NCBI GenBank assembly: GCA_015063285.1
Contig: SUST01000002.1
Location: 1 to 64,000 of the forward strand
Direction: 5' to 3'
From: Thermoplasmata archaeon
Lineage (GTDB): Archaea; Thermoplasmatota; Thermoplasmata; Methanomassiliicoccales; Methanomethylophilaceae
DNA length: 64,000 nt
The translations under genes were made by a program, and so were the position numbers. Positions 26,087 through 34,283 of the stretch are shown piece after piece (within the stretch, counting starts at the first letter, position 1; each line of letters opens with the position of its first letter). The notes beneath the pieces were generated by a model. The model was given only the letters and a program-made list of their open reading frames with translations. It had not been told where the DNA came from and made no database searches.

Positions 26087-27187
26087 TTATTCTGAATCCG
26101 GGGCATTATCACTTATTTCGGCGAGTTTCTTCATTAATTCGATACGTTTCTGATCCCTTTCCTCTTTTTTCAGTTTCTCTTTCTCCTCATCAATAAGAAT
26201 TTCGGAGTTTAAATCGGCGATAGTTCCTGTGAATATGGAAAGTACGCGTCTTCCCTCATCATCCATATCGTATCCTCCTACCGCTATTTCATCTTCCTTG
26301 ACCCATTCGTTCTTACTCCATTCGCCAAGGATGTTCCTTTGGTAGAAGTTCTTCTCACGGTAGACTATCCTCTTCTGTTCTTTGGTCTTCTGTCTCGGTT
26401 TTTTGATACTGAGTGATGTTCCAGATTCTCCATCTTCCGGTCTGTCTATCCTCTTTAGTTCGTACCAAACACCATCGGTCAAAAGTCCTTTGATTATCTC
26501 TGAAGCGCTTCTTTTACCTCTTGGAGTGTCGTTGTATATCTTCAGTGCCCTGATCAGATTCAGATCCGGCAGTTCCATGTCGAATCCTGTTACTTGGCCC
26601 ATACAGATGGATTCCGAGAATGTCGTTTTCACTCCCGGTGTGTTTTCGATCTCCTCATCGGTCATGGCGGTTTTGTTCTTCTTGACACTCACTACATGTA
26701 CCCTTTCATAGCACATGGCCAGGATACTCGCCGCTGTACAGAATTCTCCTGATGCTCCGGTTATGTTCAGGAAGACGTTATCAACGACTTTCAGTCTGTC
26801 TTCCATAATGACGAAGATCGTATGCATCATCTTGTCAAAATCATGGATGTCGGACTTTATCATGATCGTATTGTGATCGTCCGAGAGGTAGCTCTTCCTG
26901 AGCTCTTCAAGGACGTCTACTAGTTCGTATTTCCCATCTTCGTGAACAAGGCTCTTAATGGGCCCCTCATTCGTGATGATGTACCTCTCTGTGCTCTTAG
27001 CACGGGAGTCTATGAACATGATGTTCTTGTAATCGTCCTCGATGCAGCATACCAGCGCACTCGTTGGTTCGTCGCTGTTTGTCTCCTTATTGATCTCTCT
27101 CCGCATGTTTACAAGTATGGCTATCAAGATTTTAAGTTTATTGAGTAAATTAAGTGAATTAAGTAAAGCATCGTACTTAGTAATCAT
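26087..27187 (-). CDS. CARF-like (DUF6293/Csa3-like) domain protein
   Basis: A 366-residue protein. After an N-terminal stretch, residues about 45-170 look like a CARF Rossmann domain, with the ligand-loop-like VFLNITGASGEFCTAAS resembling the NxTGG/G motif of Csa3-type regulators. The C-terminal half is charged and ends in a coiled-coil-like KEEERDQKRIELMKKLAEI. CARF domains bind cyclic oligoadenylates or related signals; no CRISPR array or Cas gene is seen. The start may instead be the ATG at 27106. The assignment rests on one motif and is tentative. Confidence 0.45.
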   Translation of the reverse strand: MITKYDALLNSLNLLNKLKILIAILVNMRREINKETNSDEPTSALVCCIEDDYKNIMFIDSRAKSTERYIITNEGPIKSLVHEDGKYELVDVLEELRKSYLSDDHNTIMIKSDIHDFDKMMHTIFVIMEDRLKVVDNVFLNITGASGEFCTAASILAMCYERVHVVSVKKNKTAMTDEEIENTPGVKTTFSESICMGQVTGFDMELPDLNLIRALKIYNDTPRGKRSASEIIKGLLTDGVWYELKRIDRPEDGESGTSLSIKKPRQKTKEQKRIVYREKNFYQRNILGEWSKNEWVKEDEIAVGGYDMDDEGRRVLSIFTGTIADLNSEILIDEEKEKLKKEERDQKRIELMKKLAEISDNAPDSE

Positions 27188-27230
27188 CTGCGGATATGAC
27201 GTCTGAGGAGCGTTTCCTCAGGTGTTTCTA

Positions 27231-27680
27231 ATGAAAAACACGAAAAATAAGGACGTAAAGGGGTACATTCTTACCGAGAATGTCGTAGAGCATATCTGCG
27301 ATGACCAGTTCGATCAGAGCTGTATCTCCATCGCATACATCGAGGTCGGTCACAAGACCAAGCTCGGTGTGACCACTAAGACCGAAAGCAAGGAAGCCGC
27401 CGATTTCGCGGATTCCATCCTGGGATTCGTCACCGACGGGCTCAACGAGGACAACAAGGTCGTAGACCTCTTCGACAGTATCGAGAGCAATCTCGATGTC
27501 TGCATCTAGGATCTGTCGGCCGCACACCTGACCTCCCTCATCTGGTGCATCCTGTCCACGATCCACTTCCTGGATATGGACATCAGCGCTGACGATGCGG
27601 CGAAGGTCCTGGAGAAGAGGATACTCAAGGCAATCCGCCAGGCACTCATCGAGATCTACGAGGGTGATGTAGATGCGTGA
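27231..27680 (+). CDS. hypothetical protein with in-frame amber (probable pyrrolysine)
   Basis: 92 codons lead to TAG at 27507-27509. The same frame then runs 56 more codons (DLSAAHLTSLIWCILSTIHF...AIRQALIEIYEGDVDA) to TGA at 27678-27680. That second end overlaps the next gene's ATG (27673) by eight bases, as expected for coupled genes, whereas stopping at TAG would leave an odd 163-base gap. The extension is rich in helix-forming residues and uses good codons. The read-through product has 149 residues. AGGTG precedes the chosen ATG. No family recognised. Confidence 0.7.
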
Positions 27681-28161
27681 GTACGACATCGGCCGCGACA
27701 TTGTCACAAGGCCGGACCCTCCCGCAGGGCTCTTGAGGCTGCTCTTCAACTGCTCGGCGGGAGTCTCGTTCATCACATACAGCGCATCATCTGGACTCAG
27801 GAAACTGGCCTATGTCGATTCCCTGATCGCCACGGTACTGTGCTATATGTTCCTGCACGAGACCCCTAGGGAGGATGAGTTCGATGTCAGGGAGATAACC
27901 TATGGTCTGGAGATCTCGGAGGAGGATGCCGCCAGGGCGCTCATGTTCATGTATATCCACGGCCTCGTCTGCGAGATCCAGTATGAGAACGGCACCATCA
28001 CGTATCTGCTCACGAACAGGGGGTGTCGTCTGGCATGGGACATCTATACCCTCGAGGACCAGAACAAGTGCGCTTGGAGGGTCGGCATAGCCATCGACGA
28101 CAAGACACACGAGTTGATCCCTATCCTTCTGTGTCCCCATCCTCCGGTAATTATCGGATAA
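27673..28161 (+). CDS. winged-helix-like hypothetical protein
   Basis: A 162-residue protein. Residues about 65-125 look like a winged helix (DVREITYGLEISEEDAARALMFMYIHGLVCEI ... TYLLTNRGCRLAW), with the wing ending in the LTNRG phrase common to such domains. It overlaps the amber-containing gene upstream. It may be the DNA-binding partner of that protein; this is inferred from coupling only. Confidence 0.6.
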   Translation: MREYDIGRDIVTRPDPPAGLLRLLFNCSAGVSFITYSASSGLRKLAYVDSLIATVLCYMFLHETPREDEFDVREITYGLEISEEDAARALMFMYIHGLVCEIQYENGTITYLLTNRGCRLAWDIYTLEDQNKCAWRVGIAIDDKTHELIPILLCPHPPVIIG

Positions 28162-28178
28162 AACTACTTAAGAAGTTT

Positions 28179-28203
28179 AAGGGGAGGTCATCCCTCCCCT
28201 TTT
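28179..28203. terminator. bidirectional terminator hairpin
   Basis: AAGGGGAGG and CCTCCCCTT arms around a short loop with an A-rich left and T-rich right flank, lying between two convergent genes. It would serve both strands. Confidence 0.7.
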
Positions 28204-28211
28204 CAATCGTT

Positions 28212-28880
28212 TCACACTTCTATGCTGTTCGCCTCCAGCCAGTTCTGCGCCTTGATGGCTTCTGGACAGGCCTCCATGATGTTTGAGATCTCCTCGGTCC
28301 TGCTCTCACGGTTCATGTTGAATCCCACGGCAATGTTCGCCAGCTGCTTCAGCAGGCAGTAGTCGAGGGTCGTGTCCGGTGCATCTTTGAGAACCGGATT
28401 GAGGATGGCCACCCTCATCAAGCATGAGCTCTCGCCCATCTTCTTCGATCCATCGGCCTTGGACCAGTAGAGTTTCAGATCCTCGATCTCATTGATGAGT
28501 CCGTCCTCCACCAGTCTTTCATAGCTCTCCTGGAGCCTGTCATCGCCGTCCATCGGCAATGCGATCATCCTCGATCTCTCGAGGTACGCCTGCTGGTTCG
28601 TTGTCCTGAACTCATGCGAGGTCAGCCATTCGATCGTCTCCTCGGGGTATCCTATCTCCTCTCCGCGGATCTTGCTCATGATCGTCTTAACGATCCCCTC
28701 GATGACTTCGATGGGCGCTTCTGCCAGATAGTCTGAGACCTGGAAACTTGCCCAATCCAGGGTGCGCTGCCATTTTACCTTCAGATCCCTAAAGGGAGAG
28801 AATTCTGCGGATACATTGTCGAATCCGAAATCGTTTCCGACCTTTTGGAAGGTCAAATCAAGTTCTTCTGATGTTACCAT
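28212..28880 (-). CDS. hypothetical protein, possibly degenerate zincin-like
   Basis: About 222 residues. I start it at MVTSEELDLTF because GGAG lies ten bases upstream; a longer frame would add a poly-Lys stretch. From memory, the phrases VKWQRTLDWASFQVSDYL, YLERSR and LDYCLLKQLANIAVGF resemble an archaeal DUF45-like metallopeptidase layout in which an HExxH helix stands where KQLAN is found here. If so, the active site is lost. This comparison is weak and needs a profile search. Confidence 0.5.
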   Translation of the reverse strand: MVTSEELDLTFQKVGNDFGFDNVSAEFSPFRDLKVKWQRTLDWASFQVSDYLAEAPIEVIEGIVKTIMSKIRGEEIGYPEETIEWLTSHEFRTTNQQAYLERSRMIALPMDGDDRLQESYERLVEDGLINEIEDLKLYWSKADGSKKMGESSCLMRVAILNPVLKDAPDTTLDYCLLKQLANIAVGFNMNRESRTEEISNIMEACPEAIKAQNWLEANSIEV

Positions 28881-29183
28881 CTTCTCAACTCCTTTTTTTT
28901 TCTTTTTCTTAGGGGCTACCTGAACCCCGGAACGGAGCTGAGAGCGAGGGGCGTATGCGGACGCGGTGAACTCAAAACTACTTCCCATTTCGTTCATCAT
29001 TATGGATTCATATTATGAACCGCAGGACACAATATTGCCCCTTGCGATAAGTGCAGGGGTGAGGGTGCCCCGGAAAAGGAGGGGTACGAAGCATTTTCTT
29101 CTGTTTTCTACTGGTTCTTCCTTTAGTTTATAAATATGGATGGTATTAACGGTTTATAAAAAAGGGGAGGGAATTGTTTTACT

Positions 29184-29861
29184 ATGGCCTTTACTCATGA
29201 TAAGATCGTCCATGATTATCAGAGGCTCCTTTCAGGTCAGATATTGCTTCTGGGGATGCTTGAGAACTCTCCTTGTAAACCCACCCGTATCCAGAAGCTA
29301 AGCCTCTTCATTGAGAGAATCCTTGAGGTGGATCCGGCGATCGCTCATGGTTCTTACATATATGGTGGTTTCTCGGATGAGCTCTATGAAGCATCCGTTC
29401 TGTTGAGTAAAACAGGGGCGATTGTCGAAGGTAAAGATGGGTATGAGCTGTCTGATTACGGTAAGGCTCTTCTGGCAGAGGCCAAGAAGGATCCCGAAAA
29501 CAAGGATCTTCTTGAGGAGATGCCTTCGGTGGTCGCATTCCTGGACTCATTACCCGATGACGATCTGCTCAGATTATCATATATCCTGTATCCGGATACG
29601 ACAGATAAGTCCCTCATCAAGAGCGAGATAAACGTGAGTAAGAAATCATATTCTATTATTGATGTGAGGGTTCGGACAGGATTATCCAGAGAGCAATTGA
29701 AGGAGATGATCCTCCGTAAAATCAGTGATCTTGATTCTATCATCGATATGTTGGATGACGGGAGATCGGTCGTGGTCTCATCAGAGGGTATGCCGACCAC
29801 GCTTCTTACAAAGCAAGGCGGAAGGTACATTTTGACCGAGAAATACAGGAAGTTCTTCTGA
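29184..29861 (+). CDS. hypothetical protein, helical N-terminus and wHTH-like segment
   Basis: A 225-residue protein. Residues 20-95 (GMLENSPCKPTRIQKLSLFIERIL ... GYELSDYGKALLAEA) resemble a YwgA/winged-helix type fold with the ELSDYGKAL phrase. The remainder is helical. GGGGAGGG lies upstream, and TTTATAAATA near 29132 is a good promoter candidate. It begins a plus-strand run of five genes reaching 37.6 kb and is followed after ten bases by the next gene. A regulator or toxin-like partner role is possible. Confidence 0.6.
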   Translation: MAFTHDKIVHDYQRLLSGQILLLGMLENSPCKPTRIQKLSLFIERILEVDPAIAHGSYIYGGFSDELYEASVLLSKTGAIVEGKDGYELSDYGKALLAEAKKDPENKDLLEEMPSVVAFLDSLPDDDLLRLSYILYPDTTDKSLIKSEINVSKKSYSIIDVRVRTGLSREQLKEMILRKISDLDSIIDMLDDGRSVVVSSEGMPTTLLTKQGGRYILTEKYRKFF

Positions 29862-29871
29862 GGAGGCATTC

Positions 29872-31065
29872 ATGGTCTTCAAATATTCTGTTCGTGACAC
29901 GCAGATATTCACGGATGTTGATGATGTGGATAGCAAGGCTCTGATGCGTACTTCCACACTATCGGTCCCCAGCAAGACTCAGCGCAATATCGCGAAATCT
30001 CTTGATCCCAGGTTCGCGAATGAAGAAATGTTCAGAGCGCTCTCATCTTCCAACAACCTCATCAACGAGACCTATCTAAATCTTACACTCGATAAGATCA
30101 TCGAGTTCAGCGATGACAATCGTAAGCTGAAATCATACATCAAGTATCATTCACCTTATCTCGGAATGGGCGCTCTCGATGTATTCTTCATCAATCTCAA
30201 GGTCGGGCCAACAGAGAAGATAATGACTGAACACATCATCTTTCTCAACGATCTCTTGACCAAGTGGAAGAACGACATCTATGTCATGCCTGTGGTCCAG
30301 TTCGAAGGAAGAGATAGATTCGATAACATGGAGCTCTATTCTAATTTCGTCTCTAGGATGATCCATTATAAGAATTCCAACACTTCCGGTAATCTGAACC
30401 TGGGAGTAAGCATTCCTCCATTCTACTTCGATGACGATCTGAGCGAACTTAGCAAGCTCTATTCGGACGAGAATGCGGAGCCTACTTTCGTATCGGTCGA
30501 TTTCAGTCATGCCGGTATGGACAATCCTGATCGTATGGCCGTCGTGGATGCTGTGAACAAGTATTATGAGGCCGAGGGCGTAGAGAATTATTTCCTGTAC
30601 GGTTTCAACGTTCGTGCATACAAGAGGAAGCAGGCCACCCCCATCTCCGACGAGATGATCGTCGCTCGCAGCGGGCTCAACGCAGTCGGAGCAGCCCACT
30701 ATCCTGGAGGTGGACCTCCCAAACCGGTGACTCAGCTGTATCAATTGGGTGTTGTATTCGATCGTGAAGACTATCATTTCCACCATCTCGATGAGAAGAA
30801 ACATCTGGACTCATTCCTTGATTGGTCCTTGGAAAACGGTTACAACTTCGATATTCACAATAATTTGACGGGCGATGCGGAGAATATCAAGAAGATAATG
30901 AAAGGATACAATTTCTATAAGGAGAACGAGGAGTTCTTCGACATCAGCTATGCCATACGTAAGAACGACAAGCCACTGCTCAAAGATATTCTCGGTAAGG
31001 GATATGAGCCTCCCCCGGCTAAGCGTGTTCTCGATCCATCTCAGCGTACTCTGGATTTCTTTTGA
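29872..31065 (+). CDS. hypothetical protein with PIP-box-like tail
   Basis: A 397-residue soluble protein, unrecognised. Alternating strands and helices in the middle (VFFINLKVG, IYVMPVVQFEG, LNLGVSIPPFYF, PTFVSVDFSHAG, NYFLYGFNVRAY) suggest a TIM-barrel-like core. The last residues, QRTLDFF, resemble a short PCNA-interacting peptide but with one residue fewer than the usual spacing. It follows the 29184 gene by ten bases, so the pair is probably one operon upstream of the restriction-like genes. Confidence 0.6.
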   Translation: MVFKYSVRDTQIFTDVDDVDSKALMRTSTLSVPSKTQRNIAKSLDPRFANEEMFRALSSSNNLINETYLNLTLDKIIEFSDDNRKLKSYIKYHSPYLGMGALDVFFINLKVGPTEKIMTEHIIFLNDLLTKWKNDIYVMPVVQFEGRDRFDNMELYSNFVSRMIHYKNSNTSGNLNLGVSIPPFYFDDDLSELSKLYSDENAEPTFVSVDFSHAGMDNPDRMAVVDAVNKYYEAEGVENYFLYGFNVRAYKRKQATPISDEMIVARSGLNAVGAAHYPGGGPPKPVTQLYQLGVVFDREDYHFHHLDEKKHLDSFLDWSLENGYNFDIHNNLTGDAENIKKIMKGYNFYKENEEFFDISYAIRKNDKPLLKDILGKGYEPPPAKRVLDPSQRTLDFF

Positions 31066-31156
31066 GTCTTACTAAGTTTGACGTACGCTCAGATGGGATA
31101 TATTTCCACGTTACGGCCTGAGATAATTCTTTAGAAGTCTATAGCTATTATCGATT

Positions 31157-32011
31157 ATGGCCCATGGCAAATCGATTCGTCTTTTCCTCATCGAGGGAGA
31201 GTATTCAGGAAGATGGAAGTGCGAACTGTCTAACTGGACAGGTCTCGCGTATAAGATTCCCAGAAGCATGCTCTCTAAGTGTTCCGATCGTACGGATCTT
31301 GATTATGCCGGAGTCTACTTCCTCATCGGTAAATCCGATGATCAGGTCAAGGATAAGGTATACATCGGTGAATCAGAGGATGTTTTGTATAGGTTGAACC
31401 AGCACGTTCAGGCCGGCGAGAAGGAATGGCAGGATTGGAGCGATTGTGTAGTCTTCATCAGTAAGGACAACCAGCTCAACAAGGCCATGATAAAGTATCT
31501 CGAAAGCTCTCTTTACGATCTCGCAGTTACCGCAGACAGGGCCGAAGTCACCAACGGCAATCGCCCCAGGAAATCATCGTTATCAGAACTCGATGCGGCA
31601 GAGATGGATGAATACCTCGAGAACCTCAGACTCCTAATGGGTGCTCTCGGATACAGGTTCTTGGAACCTTCTATCTCCAAGACCATGAAAAAAGAAGACA
31701 ACATCTTCCACCTCAGCAGCAAGAAGACAGGCTATGATGCCAAGGGCATGATCGTCGATGATGGTTTCGTTGTACTGAAGGGATCCATCATTTCTGATGG
31801 CATCGCAGACAGTTTCAAGACCAAGGGCTATAACGTTCTCCGTGAACGTCTTATTTCCGAAGGTGTGATCAAGGACAGGGTATTCGTTAAGGATCAACTC
31901 TTTTCGAGCTATTCGGCAGCTTCATCTGTAATAGAAGGCCACAATTCCAACGGTTGGCTGGATTGGAAAGACAGCAAGGGGAATACTATCAACGATTTGC
32001 TAAATTCTTAA
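31157..32011 (+). CDS. GIY-YIG nuclease with DUF4357 domain
   Basis: A 284-residue protein. Residues about 50-110 carry a GIY-YIG domain (AGVYFLIGKSDD...KVYIGESEDVLYRLNQH). Residues about 185-275 match DUF4357 (FHLSSKKTGYDAKGMIVDDGFVVLKGS ... SAASSVIEGHNSNGWLDWKD). This architecture is common beside restriction-modification genes and probably acts as a DNA nuclease. It precedes the methylase and helicase genes on the same strand, so it is a likely effector of the cluster. Confidence 0.85.
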   Translation: MAHGKSIRLFLIEGEYSGRWKCELSNWTGLAYKIPRSMLSKCSDRTDLDYAGVYFLIGKSDDQVKDKVYIGESEDVLYRLNQHVQAGEKEWQDWSDCVVFISKDNQLNKAMIKYLESSLYDLAVTADRAEVTNGNRPRKSSLSELDAAEMDEYLENLRLLMGALGYRFLEPSISKTMKKEDNIFHLSSKKTGYDAKGMIVDDGFVVLKGSIISDGIADSFKTKGYNVLRERLISEGVIKDRVFVKDQLFSSYSAASSVIEGHNSNGWLDWKDSKGNTINDLLNS

Positions 32012-32065
32012 ACTGATTGTTTCGGTCTCATAACAATAATAACAACAATTACAAACAAATGTTAT

Positions 32066-32086
32066 TATATGGTATTTCCATATACC
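32066..32086. promoter_or_regulatory. inverted repeat upstream of methylase gene
   Basis: TATATGG and CCATATA arms separated by TATTT (32066-32072 and 32078-32084) lie in the 199-base gap before the methylase gene, in an AT-rich stretch. Such a palindrome could bind a dimeric regulator controlling the restriction genes. No C-protein-like regulator is next to it. Confidence 0.4.
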
Positions 32087-32210
32087 ATTTTACGATCAAA
32101 TCTTCACGTTCAGATAGAATGAATACAGGGAGGCCCTCAGGTTGCCGGTTACAATTTTATCGTCTAAAGTACTACCACTTTCAATTCGTACAGGATGTGT
32201 TCTATTGAGT

Positions 32211-34283
32211 ATGCCCGACCTATTGGATTATGGTGGTAAGGACGATTTACAGTCCGTTTCCGATCAAGAGGTCAGGATTATAGATATGACTTCTTACCCT
32301 GTAAAAGATGTCCTCGATATACTTCTTCAGGATAAGACAACTGGTAAGAATATTATCTGGGCCACCGATGCTTATAAAATATTTGGTTACTCAGATAAAA
32401 GTCAGATTTCGCCCAGTATTTTCAAATCCAATAGATATCTTCTTCAACCGAGGATAAACAAATCTGTAGAAGATCAACAGGAGCGTACCAAAAAAAAGGC
32501 CGAGGTATTCACTCCAGTTTGGTTGTGCAACAAGATGAACAATTACTGCGATGAGCAGTGGTTCGGCAGGAAGGATGTTTTCAATCATGAAAAGGGTGAC
32601 AATTTCTGGGAAGTCATCGAAGACAAGATACAGTTTCCTGATGACAGAGATTGGAAGGACTATATTGATTCTAGAAGATTGGAGATAACTTGCGGTGAAG
32701 CCCCATACCTGGTTTCCAGATATGATGCTGCCACTGGAGAATTCATATTACCTCCATTGAGGCGCATAGGGATTCTCGATCGTAAGTTGCGTGTTGTCAA
32801 TGAGAACACATCTGATGAGGAAGATTGGAAAACATGGGCCATTAGGTCTTTTCAGAGCTGCTATGGTTACGAGTGGCAGGGCGACAGTCTCCTTATTGCT
32901 AGAGTAAATTGTTTAATGACTTTCTTTGATTATTATAAAGAACGTTGGGCTAAAGATCCAGATACAGATCTGCTCAGACAGATTGCAAATATCATTTCAT
33001 GGAATCTATGGCAAATGGATGGATTCAATGATGCAATTCCATTGTCTTCTGGAGAGCAATTTCATCATCAGATGACTTTGTTTGATACTTTTGGATCAGA
33101 TAATACGGTTCAGTATCATCAATCATATTTCTGCAGAGTTTATGACTGGAGATCTAAAAAATCATTTCAATTTAAATCTTTTAAGACGAGGGGTAAAATG
33201 GATAAGAAATTGTTTGATTATATAATTGGGAATCCGCCTTATCAGGTTGAAACATCCGAAGAAAAGCAAAATTCAACCAATGGTCAGGCATCAAGAAAGA
33301 ATGTGTTCCAGATTTTGCAGATTGCTGCGAATAATATGGCTAAGGAATCTATTGTCCTTATTTACCCTGGGGGTAGATGGATTCAGAGATCAGGTAAAGG
33401 TATGCAGGAATTCGGATTGAAACAAATTAATGATTCTCGTTTATCGGCGATCTATTATTACCCCAATTCTAAAGAACTATTTTCTGGAGTTTCTATAGAC
33501 GATGGTGTTTCCATTGTTGTTAAACAACAAAAGAAATTAACCCCTGGTTTTAAGTATGTTTATTGTCAAAATGGTGAAGAAATTGTAATTGATATGGAAT
33601 GCCCTGGGGAATCTATCATTCCTCTAGATCCTAAAGATGTATCTGTTGCTTCAAAGATTGACGATTTTATTCGGTCTTATTCTTTATCCGTTATGCATGA
33701 TCGCATTTTACCTCGTTCTTTATTTGGAATTGAAAGTGATTTTGTTCATAACAATTCGTCTTTGATTTCAGAATATATCGATGATGCTTCTGTTGATTTC
33801 GATAAACAAATCAAATTATTTACCAACGATAAAGCTGGGCCATCTGGAAGAGCAACATGGTTTGTTGTTGATAAATCTGTGATCAAGGACAATGTTGAAT
33901 ACATAGGGAAATGGAAGGTTGTAGTTTCTAGTGCTCATCCTGCCGGGGCTTATAAGAGAAGCAGACAGTTAGAAATTGTTGATAACCATTCTGCCTTTGG
34001 TCGTTCTAGAGTTGCTTTGGCCGCATTCGATACTGAATCTGAAGCTCTAAATTATGTCAAATACATCAAGAGTTATGTTATCAGATATGCGTTTTTATTG
34101 ACTGATGAAGCATTATCGACGTTAGGAGTTCGTGTTCCTGATATCAAGGATTATACTAACGATAATAAATTGATTGATTTCAGTAAAGATGTAGATACAC
34201 AACTCACCAACTTGATGTCTATAACTGTTTCCGAATTTGAATACATAAAGAATGTCGTAAGTCAAAAAGGTGGTGACGATTGA
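32211..34283 (+). CDS. Eco57I-type N6-adenine DNA methylase
   Basis: About 690 residues. The amino-methylase motifs are present: an FTPVWLCNKM region, the SAM-binding-like LEITCGEAPYLVSRYD (motif I area) and the catalytic NPPY motif (FDYIIGNPPYQVE). The long C-terminal part probably recognises DNA. It should methylate adenine at a specific site, as part of a type IIG/Eco57I-like or BREX-like system. Base composition is strikingly AT-rich compared with the rest of the window, a sign of transfer. I start at MPDLLDYGG; an upstream start is possible. The stop overlaps the helicase start. Confidence 0.85.
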   Translation: MPDLLDYGGKDDLQSVSDQEVRIIDMTSYPVKDVLDILLQDKTTGKNIIWATDAYKIFGYSDKSQISPSIFKSNRYLLQPRINKSVEDQQERTKKKAEVFTPVWLCNKMNNYCDEQWFGRKDVFNHEKGDNFWEVIEDKIQFPDDRDWKDYIDSRRLEITCGEAPYLVSRYDAATGEFILPPLRRIGILDRKLRVVNENTSDEEDWKTWAIRSFQSCYGYEWQGDSLLIARVNCLMTFFDYYKERWAKDPDTDLLRQIANIISWNLWQMDGFNDAIPLSSGEQFHHQMTLFDTFGSDNTVQYHQSYFCRVYDWRSKKSFQFKSFKTRGKMDKKLFDYIIGNPPYQVETSEEKQNSTNGQASRKNVFQILQIAANNMAKESIVLIYPGGRWIQRSGKGMQEFGLKQINDSRLSAIYYYPNSKELFSGVSIDDGVSIVVKQQKKLTPGFKYVYCQNGEEIVIDMECPGESIIPLDPKDVSVASKIDDFIRSYSLSVMHDRILPRSLFGIESDFVHNNSSLISEYIDDASVDFDKQIKLFTNDKAGPSGRATWFVVDKSVIKDNVEYIGKWKVVVSSAHPAGAYKRSRQLEIVDNHSAFGRSRVALAAFDTESEALNYVKYIKSYVIRYAFLLTDEALSTLGVRVPDIKDYTNDNKLIDFSKDVDTQLTNLMSITVSEFEYIKNVVSQKGGDD

